DNA of 64,000 bases, taken from the NCBI GenBank assembly GCA_016183235.1, contig JACPFA010000033.1:1-64000 (forward strand). The letters are read 5' to 3'. The notes under the pieces are model-generated. The model had not been told where the DNA came from. It was given only the letters and a program-made list of their open reading frames with translations, and searched no databases. The stretch is from Deltaproteobacteria bacterium. GTDB lineage: Bacteria > UBA10199 > DSSB01 > JACPFA01. A program made the position numbers and the translations under genes. This document shows, in pieces, positions 17,803-27,143 of the stretch (position 1 is its first letter; each line of letters starts with the position of its first letter).

Positions 17803-18246
17803 TTATTCCGAAGGTTGCAAGATACTTACTTCTTCAAATGACAAATGGCCAAAATGCTGAATATTCCACGTGTAAAGAGAAGGAATTTGCATCCGCAAGG
17901 CCGCTTGAACGATCAGGGCATCGTAGAGAATCCCTCCCTTTAACGCCGTCTTGCAAACTCGGGCCATGGCTGCAAAATAATCTGCCTTTTTCAACTCGAT
18001 AATAGAAAAATTTTTTGCAAAATTATTTTGCATGAGTTCCAAAGCTAATTCAGAACTAATGCGTGGTTGAATGGGCATAGCAGTAAGAACCGCAAAGGCC
18101 TCTGCCAAACTATGACTACACAAGTAACCTTTTATCTTCCCATCCATTACTTTTTTGATGAGCGCAAAGGAGGCTTGATGATGCCTATGTTCTTTAAGCG
18201 TAGCCGCCACCATCACTGATGTATCAATCAGAATGGGTGATTTCAT
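17803..18246 (-). CDS. PIN-domain toxin (second pair)
   Basis: About 147 residues from ATG 18246. PIN-domain features: LIDTSVMVAA with the first Asp near residue 6, an acidic residue in LAEAFAVL, YDALIVQAA with the central Asp, and WNIQHFGHL. Likely an RNase toxin. It overlaps the AbrB-type antitoxin gene upstream by 23 nt. Not closely similar to the pair at 3947-4590. Confidence 0.83.
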   Translation of the reverse strand: MKSPILIDTSVMVAATLKEHRHHQASFALIKKVMDGKIKGYLCSHSLAEAFAVLTAMPIQPRISSELALELMQNNFAKNFSIIELKKADYFAAMARVCKTALKGGILYDALIVQAALRMQIPSLYTWNIQHFGHLSFEEVSILQPSE

Positions 18247-18499
18247 GAATGCGGCCTTCACGCAGATTATCTAATATTGGGTCGGAATCGATAGGTGCTT
18301 TTTCTTTGCTAGTCACGATTAAAAACCCTGATTTATTTTCCAGTTTGGGTTTTGATTGGATGGGTTGAAGCAAAATCCCTCGTTTGGTCTTATGGACCTG
18401 CAGGGTTGAGCCTGCACCCAGAGCATACTCTTTACGAATTTCAGCAGGGATAACCACACGCCCTGCTTTATCAATGGGTAAGATTCCATGCTTTTCCAT
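18224..18499 (-). CDS. AbrB/MazE-like antitoxin (second pair)
   Basis: 91 residues from ATG 18499 with the AbrB N-domain (PIDKAGRVVIPAEIRKEY). The longer frame start at 18508 would add three residues. It probably represses its own operon and neutralises the overlapping PIN toxin. An ATTAAT-ACC-ATTAAT inverted repeat lies about 20 nt upstream. Confidence 0.83.
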   Translation of the reverse strand: MEKHGILPIDKAGRVVIPAEIRKEYALGAGSTLQVHKTKRGILLQPIQSKPKLENKSGFLIVTSKEKAPIDSDPILDNLREGRIHEITHSD

Positions 18500-18517
18500 T
18501 GCCCACACTTACCATAT

Positions 18518-18532
18518 ATTAATACCATTAAT
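18518..18532. promoter_or_regulatory. Candidate operator of the second antitoxin
   Basis: ATTAATACCATTAAT, an inverted repeat with a 3-nt spacer just upstream of the AbrB-type gene. Binding is inferred from position only. Confidence 0.35.
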
Positions 18533-18554
18533 CAATACCATAATTATGTGGGTG

Positions 18555-18649
18555 GTAATGCCTCAGTGACGGGTGGTTCGCTGTCATCCTCGCCCTGATC
18601 GGGGGCGGGAATGACACAACACTTTTTCCACCCGTCACTGAAGCATTAC
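18555..18649. repeat. Palindromic element with 22-bp arms
   Basis: Arms 18555-18576 and 18628-18649 (GTAATGCYTCAGTGACGGGT) pair with one mismatch. The outer 13 nt equal those of the hairpin at 5623-5824, while the rest of the arm differs. A GTCATCCTCGCC ... GGGAATGACA sequence sits in the loop. Confidence 0.87.
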
Positions 18650-18735
18650 GTTTTTGGCATTTAAATACTTTATATTTTAATTCTCTTGTGATATTCGAAA
18701 GTTGAATTAAAAAGCAAATTCTTTAAAGGGCCTTT

Positions 18736-18975
18736 ATGGAAAGAATAATGACCTGGGAGGAAATAAAAGAATCTTTTCCGAATGAGTGGCTTCGCGTTGT
18801 GGATTATGAGATTGATGAATCAGGAAAATTAAAATCCGGCAAAGTTCTTTACCATTCCCCTTCCAAACACGAGGTGTATTCAAAGCCTCTTTCTGGTCAA
18901 TCAGAGGCCTTCTGGTATACAGGAAAGTCTAGCTTCTCTGGATTACGAAGTCATGTCGAACATAACGACCTTTGA
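18736..18975 (+). CDS. Small partner of a retropepsin-like protein
   Basis: 79 residues (73 if the ATG at 18748 is used), with a TWEEIKESFPNEWL opening and no clear catalytic motif. Small proteins opening in this way are often encoded just before retropepsin-like aspartic protease genes; the pairing here, with a 23-nt overlap, supports a real gene. Function unknown. Confidence 0.68.
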   Translation: MERIMTWEEIKESFPNEWLRVVDYEIDESGKLKSGKVLYHSPSKHEVYSKPLSGQSEAFWYTGKSSFSGLRSHVEHNDL

Positions 18976-19351
18976 CACTTCTGAACATCACATCTATGTG
19001 ACCTCTTCTATCGTTGACAAGTTTGGTATTGCTCACACCTTCCGTGGCATTTTAGATACTGGCGCTCCTACTACAGAATTTTCGGATGAATTTTTAAATA
19101 CTATTGGTTTATTAAAATCCAACCAAAAATTGAATATTGAAGTTTCCCCATTCGAACAAACCAAGAAATATGGGAAGCTTACTATTCCAAAGATAAAATG
19201 TCTGGGACAAGAAATAGAAAATGTTGCGGTTAGAGTTGCCAAATTTGCAGAAGGATGGGGAATTGATGCTTTAATTGGACTCGATTTTTTCCGACTTTTT
19301 CGCGTAACAATTGACTATCAATCAGGCTCTGTGATTACAGAACCGTTCTAA
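18953..19351 (+). CDS. Retropepsin-like aspartic protease domain protein
   Basis: 132 residues with a single catalytic motif [12 protein letters not shown] near residue 33 and the flap/second-half motif [11 protein letters not shown] near residue 105, as in single-domain clan AA proteases that dimerise. No signal peptide, so cytoplasmic. The upstream small gene overlaps it. Its stop overlaps that of convergent dnaJ. Confidence 0.78.
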   Translation: MSNITTFDTSEHHIYVTSSIVDKFGIAHTFRGILDTGAPTTEFSDEFLNTIGLLKSNQKLNIEVSPFEQTKKYGKLTIPKIKCLGQEIENVAVRVAKFAEGWGIDALIGLDFFRLFRVTIDYQSGSVITEPF

Positions 19352-20433
19352 TATCCGAAAAAACCTTTTTTCTTTTTTGCGGGTTGGAGGGTTTGAAATT
19401 CTTCGAGCAAGGCCTTTTGCTCGTGGGTCAAGTGTTTAGGGGTATTAACAAAAATGGAAACATGTAATTTCCCTCTTCCTTTACCATTGACTCGTGGCAT
19501 CCCTTGGTTAGCCAATGTCAACACTTCACCCGTATCGGTGCCTGCAGGTATTTTCAATTTGGCTTCACCATCAGGAGTTGTAACGATAACTTCGGCACCC
19601 AAGGCAGCATCGACCATCGAAATATCGTAACGCATCATCAAATCATCTCCCTCGCGTTTAAAATGGGGGTCTTCTTTGACGAAAATAAACACATAAAGGT
19701 CGCCGTGGGGGGCATTCACTTCACCGGCATTGCCTTCACCTGCTAAACGCAAACGCATATTATTGTCGACTCCAGCGGGGATTTTAACTTTAATTTTTTT
19801 ACTAAGCCGCACCTTGCCATGACCACGACAATCTTCGCAGTATTGATCGATCACCATTCCCGTACCATGGCAGCGATGGCAAGTGCTGCTAATGGCAAAA
19901 AATCCCTGACTGCGTAAAATTTGGCCTTGGCCATGGCAGGTATTACAAACCTTAGGCGCACAATCAGGCGGATAACCCTTACCTCTACAAAGTTCACAGG
20001 CCTCTTGCCTGGTGATTTGAATCTCTTTTTCTAAACCCGTAAAGGCTTCTTGAAAAGTGATGTTTAAATCATAGCGAAGATCTTCCCCAGATCTCGGCCC
20101 TCTTTGTTTACCACCCCGACCGCCAAAACCAAAAAATTCTTCGAAAATATCACCAAAACTAGAAAAAATATCGTCAACATCCGAAAAGCCGGCGTGGAAC
20201 CCGCCGCTTTGAAGCCCTTCATGCCCGTAGCGATCATAAATGGCCCTTTTTTCAGCACTACTTAGAACTTCGTAGGCCTCGCTGGCCTCTTTAAATTTCG
20301 TTTCAGCTTCAGCATCGGGGTTGCGATCGGGGTGAAATTCAAAAGCAATTTTGCGATAAGCTCGTTTGACATCGTCGGTGCTGGCATTGCGAGTAACCGA
20401 CAAGATTTCATAGTAATCACGTTTGGTAGCCAT
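19348..20433 (-). CDS. dnaJ: Chaperone protein DnaJ
   Basis: Full-length type I J-protein, 361 residues. J-domain with HPD at about residues 34-36, a G/F-rich linker, four CxxCxGxG-type zinc motifs ([32 protein letters not shown]) at 140-205 and the C-terminal substrate-binding domains. It stimulates DnaK ATPase and hands over unfolded clients. dnaK is not next to it but 30 kb away in the opposite direction, at the far edge of the gas-vesicle island. Confidence 0.96.
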   Translation of the reverse strand: MATKRDYYEILSVTRNASTDDVKRAYRKIAFEFHPDRNPDAEAETKFKEASEAYEVLSSAEKRAIYDRYGHEGLQSGGFHAGFSDVDDIFSSFGDIFEEFFGFGGRGGKQRGPRSGEDLRYDLNITFQEAFTGLEKEIQITRQEACELCRGKGYPPDCAPKVCNTCHGQGQILRSQGFFAISSTCHRCHGTGMVIDQYCEDCRGHGKVRLSKKIKVKIPAGVDNNMRLRLAGEGNAGEVNAPHGDLYVFIFVKEDPHFKREGDDLMMRYDISMVDAALGAEVIVTTPDGEAKLKIPAGTDTGEVLTLANQGMPRVNGKGRGKLHVSIFVNTPKHLTHEQKALLEEFQTLQPAKKKKGFFGY

Positions 20434-20578
20434 GAAGGTAAACTCCGATTTTTACATAAGCATCCTAGGGGCCAAGGTCAATACTTATGGTGTCAATACT
20501 TATGGGTTAAAAAGATTTTCAGCCCTTTTTATGTCTTTTTATTGCTAACTTTTTACTACAGGGTTAAAATTTTCTTCA

Positions 20579-20953
20579 ATGTCTCCTTCCTTACCCCATA
20601 TTCTTATTGCAGATGACGAGCCTGAGCTGTGTGATGTGCTTAAGAAGGTGTTGTGCAAGGAAGGTTACCGAGTTTTAACGGCTACGACGGGAGAAAAAGC
20701 CCTGGCACTCCTTAAAAAAGAAAGGGTTCGGCTCCTCTTGCTTGACCTGAAAATGCCGGGAATTAACGGCCTTGAGGTCTTAAAGGAGATTCATCAAGGT
20801 TTTACAAAACCAGCGCCCCAGGTGGTAATCCTCACGGCTCATAGCGGTCTTAGCTCGGCACGAGAAGCGATGGAGCTAGGGGCCACTGATTATCTCACCA
20901 AGCCTTTTGACCTTGATGAAGTGAAGGCAGTCGTCAAGGAGGTGCTTGGGTGA
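20579..20953 (+). CDS. Single-domain response regulator
   Basis: 124-residue receiver alone: acidic pair in ADDEPE, phospho-acceptor Asp in LLLLDLKMPG (about residue 56), Thr in ILTAH and Lys in YLTKPFD. It opens the signalling cluster. Its stop overlaps the next start as GTGA, coupling it to an unknown protein; the same pairing recurs at 31905-32863. Confidence 0.92.
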   Translation: MSPSLPHILIADDEPELCDVLKKVLCKEGYRVLTATTGEKALALLKKERVRLLLLDLKMPGINGLEVLKEIHQGFTKPAPQVVILTAHSGLSSAREAMELGATDYLTKPFDLDEVKAVVKEVLG

Positions 20954-21576
20954 GGTGTCTGGTCTATATCCCCATTCTTCACACAACAAGTGACATGGGC
21001 ACGCTGGCCCCCTCCATGAGAGAGGCGTATATCAAGAAGTTCGGCAAGCAAAAGTGGAATGAACATGTCCGAGTCATTGATGAAATGTGGAGTGGAATCC
21101 AGCAGAAGATTCAGCAAATGAATTTTTCCTACAAGAAGGTCAAGGTTTATCAAGACGGTCTTCCTGTTTGTGGAATGGAAAAACAGATCATTGCCGATTT
21201 GGCAAAAAAAGGGAGCCCGAACCACAAACTGGTTCAATGGATGATGCGTAAGGGGGCAACCCTTGTAGGTACCGAGGATCCCAAGCTCCTTCTGGAAGAG
21301 TATCATCACATCAGGCAGATTACCCAAGCCAAGACCCACCATGAACGTGAAAAACGGGTGCATGAATTCGAAGAGCAAAGTGCGGAACTCTTGCAAAAAA
21401 GGGATAAAAAGATGAGTGCCCAAATCGGCTCAACACTCAAAAAAGGGGAAACGGGGGTCCTTTTTATCGGCCTCCTTCACCGAGTGGATGAGTGGTTGGC
21501 CAAAGATATCCGCACCAGCTATCTCATCCACCGTCTTCCGTTTTGGCGAAGTTTGGAAATGAAGAAGGGGGCCTGA
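20950..21576 (+). CDS. Unknown protein coupled to a receiver gene (copy 1)
   Basis: 208 residues from a GTG that overlaps the receiver stop. No family recognised. It is clearly paralogous to 32282-32863: both open with YxPILHT and share QDxLPVCG, KGSxNH, GTEDPxLLLxEY and near the C-terminus VLFxGxxHxxxxxLxKDxxxxYxIxRLPF. No signal peptide or membrane segment; a charged helical middle. The repeated genetic coupling to a lone receiver suggests an output or partner of that receiver, which is an inference. Confidence 0.75.
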   Translation: MRCLVYIPILHTTSDMGTLAPSMREAYIKKFGKQKWNEHVRVIDEMWSGIQQKIQQMNFSYKKVKVYQDGLPVCGMEKQIIADLAKKGSPNHKLVQWMMRKGATLVGTEDPKLLLEEYHHIRQITQAKTHHEREKRVHEFEEQSAELLQKRDKKMSAQIGSTLKKGETGVLFIGLLHRVDEWLAKDIRTSYLIHRLPFWRSLEMKKGA

Positions 21577-21588
21577 GGGGCGCATTCT

Positions 21589-23115
21589 ATGATTTTGCTT
21601 GATGATATTTTAAAATGGTTTCCGAGCCGGGAGAAGGGATGGGTCGGGGAAACAACTTTCTCGGCATGTCCCCTTCCGTACGTTGTCTGCAACAAAAATT
21701 TTTTGATCGTGGCGGCCAACCCCGCCTTTGCCCGTTTTTTTAAAATCCCGTTGGAAAGACTCAAGGGGAAAACCCTTTTTCAGACCCTGGGAAATAACAA
21801 GATCACTCTCACTGCCGACGGAAAGAAATATTCGCAAATCACTAGCCTGTCATCCGTTGTCAAGCAACAAAATCCAAAAATCCTCCAGGGAGAATTCCCG
21901 AAACTCGGCACAAGGGTCTTTCATGTTTTTATGCGAATGCTCCCACCGAATGTCCTTGTCCTTTTTCAGGACATCACGGGGGCCAAAGAGCTGGAAGACA
22001 AAATTTCAAAGAGCCGCTTCGCACTTCTCTCGATCTTTGACGGGATCGACGATCCCATGGTGATGATCGGTAAAGATTTTAGAATCAAGCGGATCAACGA
22101 GACGATGCTGAAGACGATGTCAAAGTCTGAAACAGGAGACTCCTACAAAAATTTTATCGGAAAGGCCTGTTGGTACAAGCTTCACGGGCGAAGAGAGCAG
22201 TGCCCTGGGTGCACTGCGGGCAAGACCTTTGCTAGGGGAAAGAAGACTTCGCGGATGGGGCCCCTCCAGGCACGAAAGGATGCCGAAGACTTCAGCTACC
22301 AGATCACCTGTTACCCTCTGAAAGATGCCGCGGGGAAGATTATGGGAATCGCGGAGGGCTACCGAGACATTACCGAGATTCGAAGGGTCGAAGAAGAACT
22401 CTACGAGTCGGAGCGGAGCCGAATCATGGAACCGCTTGCCGCGGGGATTGCGCACGAAATCCGAAACCCCCTGGCGATCGTCAGATCGACCGCCCAGTAT
22501 TGTCTGGGAGAGGTTCATGAAAACAAGGACCTTAAGGAGAGCCTGGAGACGATCATCAGGGCCACTGAGAATGCCGATCGTGTTGTTGGCGATCTCCTCG
22601 ACTTTGCACGCCCCCAGCAGATCGGCTTTCAAGCAAGGCCGATGAAACCGCTCTTGGAACAGGTCCTCCGGCTGATCAAGGTGCGCGCAAAGAATCAAAA
22701 GGTGAAAATCAGAAAAACAATCCCGAAAGGGCTCCTCCCCATTTTCGTCGACGAGAAGCGATTCCAACAGGCCCTCCTCAATCTTCTGATGAACTCCCTG
22801 GATGCAATGCCCCAGGGAGGGAGGATCAACCTTGAGGTCTGGATGAATTCCGGTGGGAAGAGATATCACATCGTGATTCGAGACACGGGCAAGGGGGTCC
22901 CCGAAGAGATAATCTCGAAGGCCTTCCAGCCCTTCTACAGCACCAAAAAAGATGGGGTGGGACTGGGACTCCCCTTGGCCGAGGCGATCATTCGGTCCCA
23001 TGGAGGGCGGATCCGTTTCAAGAGCTGGGAAGGGAGAGGCTCTGATGTGAGCATTGAACTCCCACGGACACTGAGGAAAAATCATAAGAATGGTGGAGTT
23101 GGTTCAAATTCTTAA
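21589..23115 (+). CDS. Sensor histidine kinase, PAS-PAS-HisKA-HATPase
   Basis: Soluble NtrB-like kinase of 508 residues. Two PAS-like domains (about 25-135 and 140-270); the second has a CWYKLHGRREQCPGC segment typical of PAS domains with conserved cysteines. HisKA motif AGIAHEIRNPLAIV holds the phospho-His near residue 287; N-, G1- and G2-box motifs are present (NLLMNSLDAM, DTGKGVPEE, GVGLGLPLAE). The cysteines could sense redox state or bind metal. Confidence 0.9.
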   Translation: MILLDDILKWFPSREKGWVGETTFSACPLPYVVCNKNFLIVAANPAFARFFKIPLERLKGKTLFQTLGNNKITLTADGKKYSQITSLSSVVKQQNPKILQGEFPKLGTRVFHVFMRMLPPNVLVLFQDITGAKELEDKISKSRFALLSIFDGIDDPMVMIGKDFRIKRINETMLKTMSKSETGDSYKNFIGKACWYKLHGRREQCPGCTAGKTFARGKKTSRMGPLQARKDAEDFSYQITCYPLKDAAGKIMGIAEGYRDITEIRRVEEELYESERSRIMEPLAAGIAHEIRNPLAIVRSTAQYCLGEVHENKDLKESLETIIRATENADRVVGDLLDFARPQQIGFQARPMKPLLEQVLRLIKVRAKNQKVKIRKTIPKGLLPIFVDEKRFQQALLNLLMNSLDAMPQGGRINLEVWMNSGGKRYHIVIRDTGKGVPEEIISKAFQPFYSTKKDGVGLGLPLAEAIIRSHGGRIRFKSWEGRGSDVSIELPRTLRKNHKNGGVGSNS

Positions 23116-23902
23116 GTGCCTCTACGAAAAGACAGGGTGCGATTTTCGTGAATATCGGCAGAGTACCCTCCTGCGACGGATCGCCCGGAGAATGCATGCC
23201 ACCGGTTCACCCACCTACCAGGCCTACCTCGATCGCCTCACCGGAGAGAATGTTGAATCCCACAATCTCTTAAAAGAACTCACGATCCACGTGACGGAGT
23301 TCTTTCGGGAACCGGAGCACTGGGAGACGGTCGCCAAAAAGGTTTTTCCTGATCGCCTTGCACAACGAACGCATGACACGGTGAAGATTTGGTCGGCAGG
23401 GTGTGCAACGGGAGAAGAGGCTTATTCGCTGGCCATCCTCATTGAAGAAGCTCGATGTCAGAGATCCGAGGTCAGAATCCTCGGGACCGACCTCGACGAG
23501 AGTTCACTCCTCTCAGCGCGGGAGGGAACCTATTCAGAAGCGAAATTAAAAAATCTGCCGATTCCTCTTCGAGAGAAATATCTTCAGAGGGGGGGAAAGG
23601 GATATCAAATTGTTCCCGTAATTCGGAGGTCGGTTCAGTTCCGGCGTCTCGATCTTGTCGGTGGGGAGTGTCCGGGGACCTTCGACCTCATCTCCTGTCG
23701 CAATGTCCTGATCTACTTTTCCAAGGAGTTGCAAGAAACGGTCCTCCTCAAACTTCACCGGGCCCTGAATCCGAACGGCTTCCTCTGGCTCGGCAAGGCG
23801 GAGTCGCTTTGGGGAAGGCCCCGTGAACTTTTTGAATGCGTCGACAAGAGGGCGAAGATTTTCAGAAAAGGATTTAATGTTTGTGAATCCGGTGAGTTAT
23901 GA
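23090..23902 (+). CDS. cheR: CheR-type protein-glutamate methyltransferase
   Basis: 270 residues: N-terminal helical CheR domain (1-75) and an S-adenosylmethionine-binding domain with WSAGCATGEEAYSLA (about 102-116), GTDLDESSL and CRNVLIYF. CheR normally methylates chemoreceptors. No receptor, CheA or CheW is encoded here, so it may modify the HAMP sensor kinase two genes downstream or act in an alternative signalling pathway. It overlaps the upstream kinase by 26 nt. Confidence 0.9.
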   Translation: MVELVQILKCLYEKTGCDFREYRQSTLLRRIARRMHATGSPTYQAYLDRLTGENVESHNLLKELTIHVTEFFREPEHWETVAKKVFPDRLAQRTHDTVKIWSAGCATGEEAYSLAILIEEARCQRSEVRILGTDLDESSLLSAREGTYSEAKLKNLPIPLREKYLQRGGKGYQIVPVIRRSVQFRRLDLVGGECPGTFDLISCRNVLIYFSKELQETVLLKLHRALNPNGFLWLGKAESLWGRPRELFECVDKRAKIFRKGFNVCESGEL

Positions 23903-23915
23903 TAGGTTCTACTCG

Positions 23916-24773
23916 ATGAAAAATGTTTTCGTTATGCTCTTAACGGCATTTCTTGTTTTTGGAACAAGTCGGTTGGCTGTTGCCGAAGAGGAAAAGGAGC
24001 GAGGGTATCAACAACCGCTGCAAGAGGTCTTTCAAACAGAGGTAGTCTATCCTCAAGAGAAGGGTGAGGTTCAACTAACCATCGCCCCAAGATTTAGCGA
24101 AGGGGATGCCCAGAATATCATTCAAATTCCCCTTTCAATCGAATATGGAATAACGGACGCCTGGCAGATCGAATTAGAATGGGATGCCTTTGTCAATCGA
24201 GATCCAACAGCCGGAGGCGCTACGCGGGGGATTGGCGATCTGGAAATTGGCACCAAATACAGTTTCATGAACATTGCAGACTGGGCTTTTCACGTCGCTG
24301 CTGGTTTTGAGATAAGCCTCCCGCTGGGTGATCTTAACAAGGAACTCACGGAGGGCTTTATTGAATATGAGCCTTTTTTTATCCTGGCGAAAGACTTTCC
24401 AAAACTCAACAATAGTCAGATTTTTACGCAATTTGGTATAAGCCTTGTCCAGCGCATCAAAAATCATACCGACCCAGATGAGGACGAACCTGCTGCCCAT
24501 GAGTTGAACTGGAACATTGGATTCTTTGTTCCCGCGGGACCCATTCGCTTCACCACCGAGTTCAACTGGAGAAACAACAGGTGGAATAATGACGGCGAAG
24601 AAAACCAAATGTACCTGACACCGGGCTTGGTATGGGACCTTCCCAAAACGTGGGAACTTGGCTTGGGCATCCCCATCGGTCTTAATGGAACCTCAGACAA
24701 TTTCCGGGTGATCGCCATGTTGACGTATGAGTTTCGTCTATTAAATTCTCAGTCTGCAAGGGAGGAAAAATGA
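23916..24773 (+). CDS. Outer-membrane beta-barrel-like protein
   Basis: 285 residues from ATG 23916, which gives a clean signal peptide ending near VAEEEK; in-frame starts up to 23823 would bury it. The rest alternates hydrophobic and polar residues as in beta strands, with aromatic girdles and a C-terminal ...LTYEFRLLNS, resembling the phenol-degradation MetA/transporter-like barrels. Its place between a CheR gene and a membrane kinase is unusual; it may feed a signal or solute to the kinase. ATGA overlap with the next gene. Confidence 0.72.
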   Translation: MKNVFVMLLTAFLVFGTSRLAVAEEEKERGYQQPLQEVFQTEVVYPQEKGEVQLTIAPRFSEGDAQNIIQIPLSIEYGITDAWQIELEWDAFVNRDPTAGGATRGIGDLEIGTKYSFMNIADWAFHVAAGFEISLPLGDLNKELTEGFIEYEPFFILAKDFPKLNNSQIFTQFGISLVQRIKNHTDPDEDEPAAHELNWNIGFFVPAGPIRFTTEFNWRNNRWNNDGEENQMYLTPGLVWDLPKTWELGLGIPIGLNGTSDNFRVIAMLTYEFRLLNSQSAREEK

Positions 24774-26392
24774 AGATAAAAAGCAGGCTGACCCTTGGTT
24801 TTCTGGGGATGGTGATGCTTTGTATTGTCGTTGGGTATGTGGGGTATACGGGAAATGGTAAGATCATCGAAGACTTTGACATCATCGTAGACGAAACGGC
24901 CCCAGAGTTGGTTGTCTTGGGGAGGGTTAAGGCCCTCTCAAACAGCTTGCAAACCGAGGCCGTGAGCCTTGCGTTACTTCCGTTGATTAAGGGAGATGAA
25001 AACGAACTGCGAGAGGAACTGCGCCAATTCGAAGAGGTAAATCAGGAGTTGGACAAGACCCTTGCGGGAACCGTGGAGCCTCCTGGGCAAAAAGCTGAGG
25101 AACTTACCGAAGGAGAAGAGGCCTCTCTTTTCGAAAAGATCAAAGAAGGCAAGTCAAAACTCTATCAGGCATCGCTTAACCTCGTCAGGGTCGCGAAGGA
25201 GGAACGAGGGATTGAGGCGATTTTGGAGGCAAAAGAAGAACTCGAAACAGCTGAGGAGGCATTGAATACAGTCATTAAGTTGCGCTTTGATTCAGAGGTT
25301 CAAGAATTAAAAAGGCGGGATGATCATGCCGATGAAACGGGCGCTCGCACAAGAACGGTGATCCTTACCGTCAGCGCGATTTCTATTTTTCTCGCCTTTC
25401 TTTTGGGATTCTTCATTTCTCGCTCCATTGTGATTCCTATCTCAAGGCTGCGAATGGCAACGGTGGTGATGTCACAAGGAGATCTCTCGGTGAGATCCGA
25501 TGTGAAATCCAGAGATGAGATCGGAGAATTATCGGTCTCCTTCAATACCATGGCCGATTCGATCCAAGACAAAAACGAAGAGCTCCAGACCTTCAACGAG
25601 GAGTTGCAGACTTCAAACGAAGAACTCAAGGCAACGACGGAGGAGCTGGAGGCCAGCAACGAGGAATTGACGTCTTCCAACGAAGAGATCGAGGCGGCTA
25701 ATGAAGAACTTCGGGAGGCCCAAGAAAAGTTGGTCCAACAAGAAAAACTGGCGGCGGTGGGACAACTCGCCTCGGGGATTGGGCACGAACTCCGAAATCC
25801 GCTCGGTGTGCTGAAGAACGCCGTCTATTACATTAAAACAAAGGTGGGGATGGAAGACGAGAAACTTGCGAAGCACCTGCGCATCATGGAAAAAGAAATC
25901 GATAATTCGACGAAGATCATCGGCGATCTCTTGGGTTTCTCCCGCACGCGCAAGCCCGATATCGCCCCGACCGACATCCATCGCGTGATCGAAGATGCCA
26001 TCTCGGCGGTCGAGTTGCCAACGAACGTGCGAATTTCAAAGGAGTTTGACAAGCAGCTCCCGCAGGCAATGGTCGATCCGGATCAAATGCGTCAGGTCTT
26101 TTTGAATCTCGCCTTGAATGCCATCCAGTCGATGAACGAAGGCGGGATGCTGACCGTGGCAACCCGTCGGTCCAACGCATGGGTCGAAATCCAATTCAGG
26201 GACACCGGCAGCGGTATCCCACAGGAGCATTTGAAAAAACTCTTCGATCCCTTTTTTACCACAAAGGCCCGCGGTGTTGGCCTTGGGCTGGCCGTTTCTC
26301 ACGGAATCATCGAACGGCACAACGGAAGGATCGAGGTTCAGAGCGTGGTCGGGAAAGGGACGACTTTTACCATCTTGCTATCGACCGGTTAG
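24770..26392 (+). CDS. Membrane sensor histidine kinase with HAMP and coiled coil
   Basis: 540 residues: membrane helix near 8-28, a helical periplasmic sensor region (30-195), second helix (about 198-222), HAMP to about 270, then a striking coiled coil of repeated (E/S)NEEL units (about 265-315), HisKA with GIGHELRNPLGVL and a HATPase domain (DTGSGIPQEHL, GVGLGLAVSHG). The layout resembles a chemoreceptor front end joined to a kinase, which may explain the CheR gene upstream. Confidence 0.92.
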   Translation: MKIKSRLTLGFLGMVMLCIVVGYVGYTGNGKIIEDFDIIVDETAPELVVLGRVKALSNSLQTEAVSLALLPLIKGDENELREELRQFEEVNQELDKTLAGTVEPPGQKAEELTEGEEASLFEKIKEGKSKLYQASLNLVRVAKEERGIEAILEAKEELETAEEALNTVIKLRFDSEVQELKRRDDHADETGARTRTVILTVSAISIFLAFLLGFFISRSIVIPISRLRMATVVMSQGDLSVRSDVKSRDEIGELSVSFNTMADSIQDKNEELQTFNEELQTSNEELKATTEELEASNEELTSSNEEIEAANEELREAQEKLVQQEKLAAVGQLASGIGHELRNPLGVLKNAVYYIKTKVGMEDEKLAKHLRIMEKEIDNSTKIIGDLLGFSRTRKPDIAPTDIHRVIEDAISAVELPTNVRISKEFDKQLPQAMVDPDQMRQVFLNLALNAIQSMNEGGMLTVATRRSNAWVEIQFRDTGSGIPQEHLKKLFDPFFTTKARGVGLGLAVSHGIIERHNGRIEVQSVVGKGTTFTILLSTG

Positions 26393-26411
26393 AAAAGACA
26401 AGGAGGAACCC

Positions 26412-27143
26412 ATGACCGAAAAAAATGTGAACATTCTTGTCGTGGACGATCAAATAGGGATGCTCGAGACGTTCACCGACATCCTGGCAGACCGCGGCTT
26501 TCGCGTCGAGACCGCCGAGGACGGCTTCACTGCGATCGACAAGGTCAAAAAAGACTCTTTCGATATCATCTTCATGGACATCAAGATGCCGGGGATCAAT
26601 GGGGTCCAAACCTTTCGCGAGATCAGAAAGATCAATGAAAAGACCCGAGTGATCATGATGACCGCTTACGCCGTGGAGGATTTGATCAAGGAGGCGATCG
26701 AGGAAGGGGCCTACACGGTCATCTACAAACCGTTTGACATGGACAAGGTCATCCGAACGATCGAACGGGTCTTAAAGACCCAGCTCATCCTGGTGGTCGA
26801 TGACCGCCTGGAAGACCGGGAAACCTTCAAGGATCTGCTGGAAACTCGCGGGTATAAGGTCGCGACCGCCCAGAGCGGGCGTGAGGCGATCGAGCTTCTT
26901 CGAAAGGGGGACAACTTCGACATTATCTTCCTCGACGTGAAGATGCCGGAGTTTGATGGTATCGCGACCTTCGATGAGATCCATAAGTTAACACCTGAAA
27001 TCCCGGTGATCATGGTCACCGCCTACACCGCCGAAGAGATCACCAAAGAGGCCCTAAACAAGGGCGCCTACGCCTGCCTTTTCAAGCCGATCGACATGGA
27101 GAGGCTAGTCAAGCTCCTGGATGAAGTGGCCGAGCTGAAGTGA
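26412..27143 (+). CDS. Tandem double-receiver response regulator
   Basis: 243 residues made of two complete receiver domains (about 1-122 and 123-243). Phospho-acceptors: FMDIKMPG in the first and FLDVKMPE in the second; both have MxTAY and YKPFD/FKPID lysines. No output domain. I chose ATG 26412 because of the AGGAGG site 6 nt upstream. Likely a phosphorelay or phosphate-sink element. GTGA overlap to the following kinase. Confidence 0.93.
   Translation: MTEKNVNILVVDDQIGMLETFTDILADRGFRVETAEDGFTAIDKVKKDSFDIIFMDIKMPGINGVQTFREIRKINEKTRVIMMTAYAVEDLIKEAIEEGAYTVIYKPFDMDKVIRTIERVLKTQLILVVDDRLEDRETFKDLLETRGYKVATAQSGREAIELLRKGDNFDIIFLDVKMPEFDGIATFDEIHKLTPEIPVIMVTAYTAEEITKEALNKGAYACLFKPIDMERLVKLLDEVAELK

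Noticed and set aside
22120-23085. 321-codon minus-strand open frame opposite the PAS kinase
   Set aside because: It lies wholly antisense to a kinase with complete motifs in a GC-rich stretch; the peptide shows no domain and has no ribosome site context.
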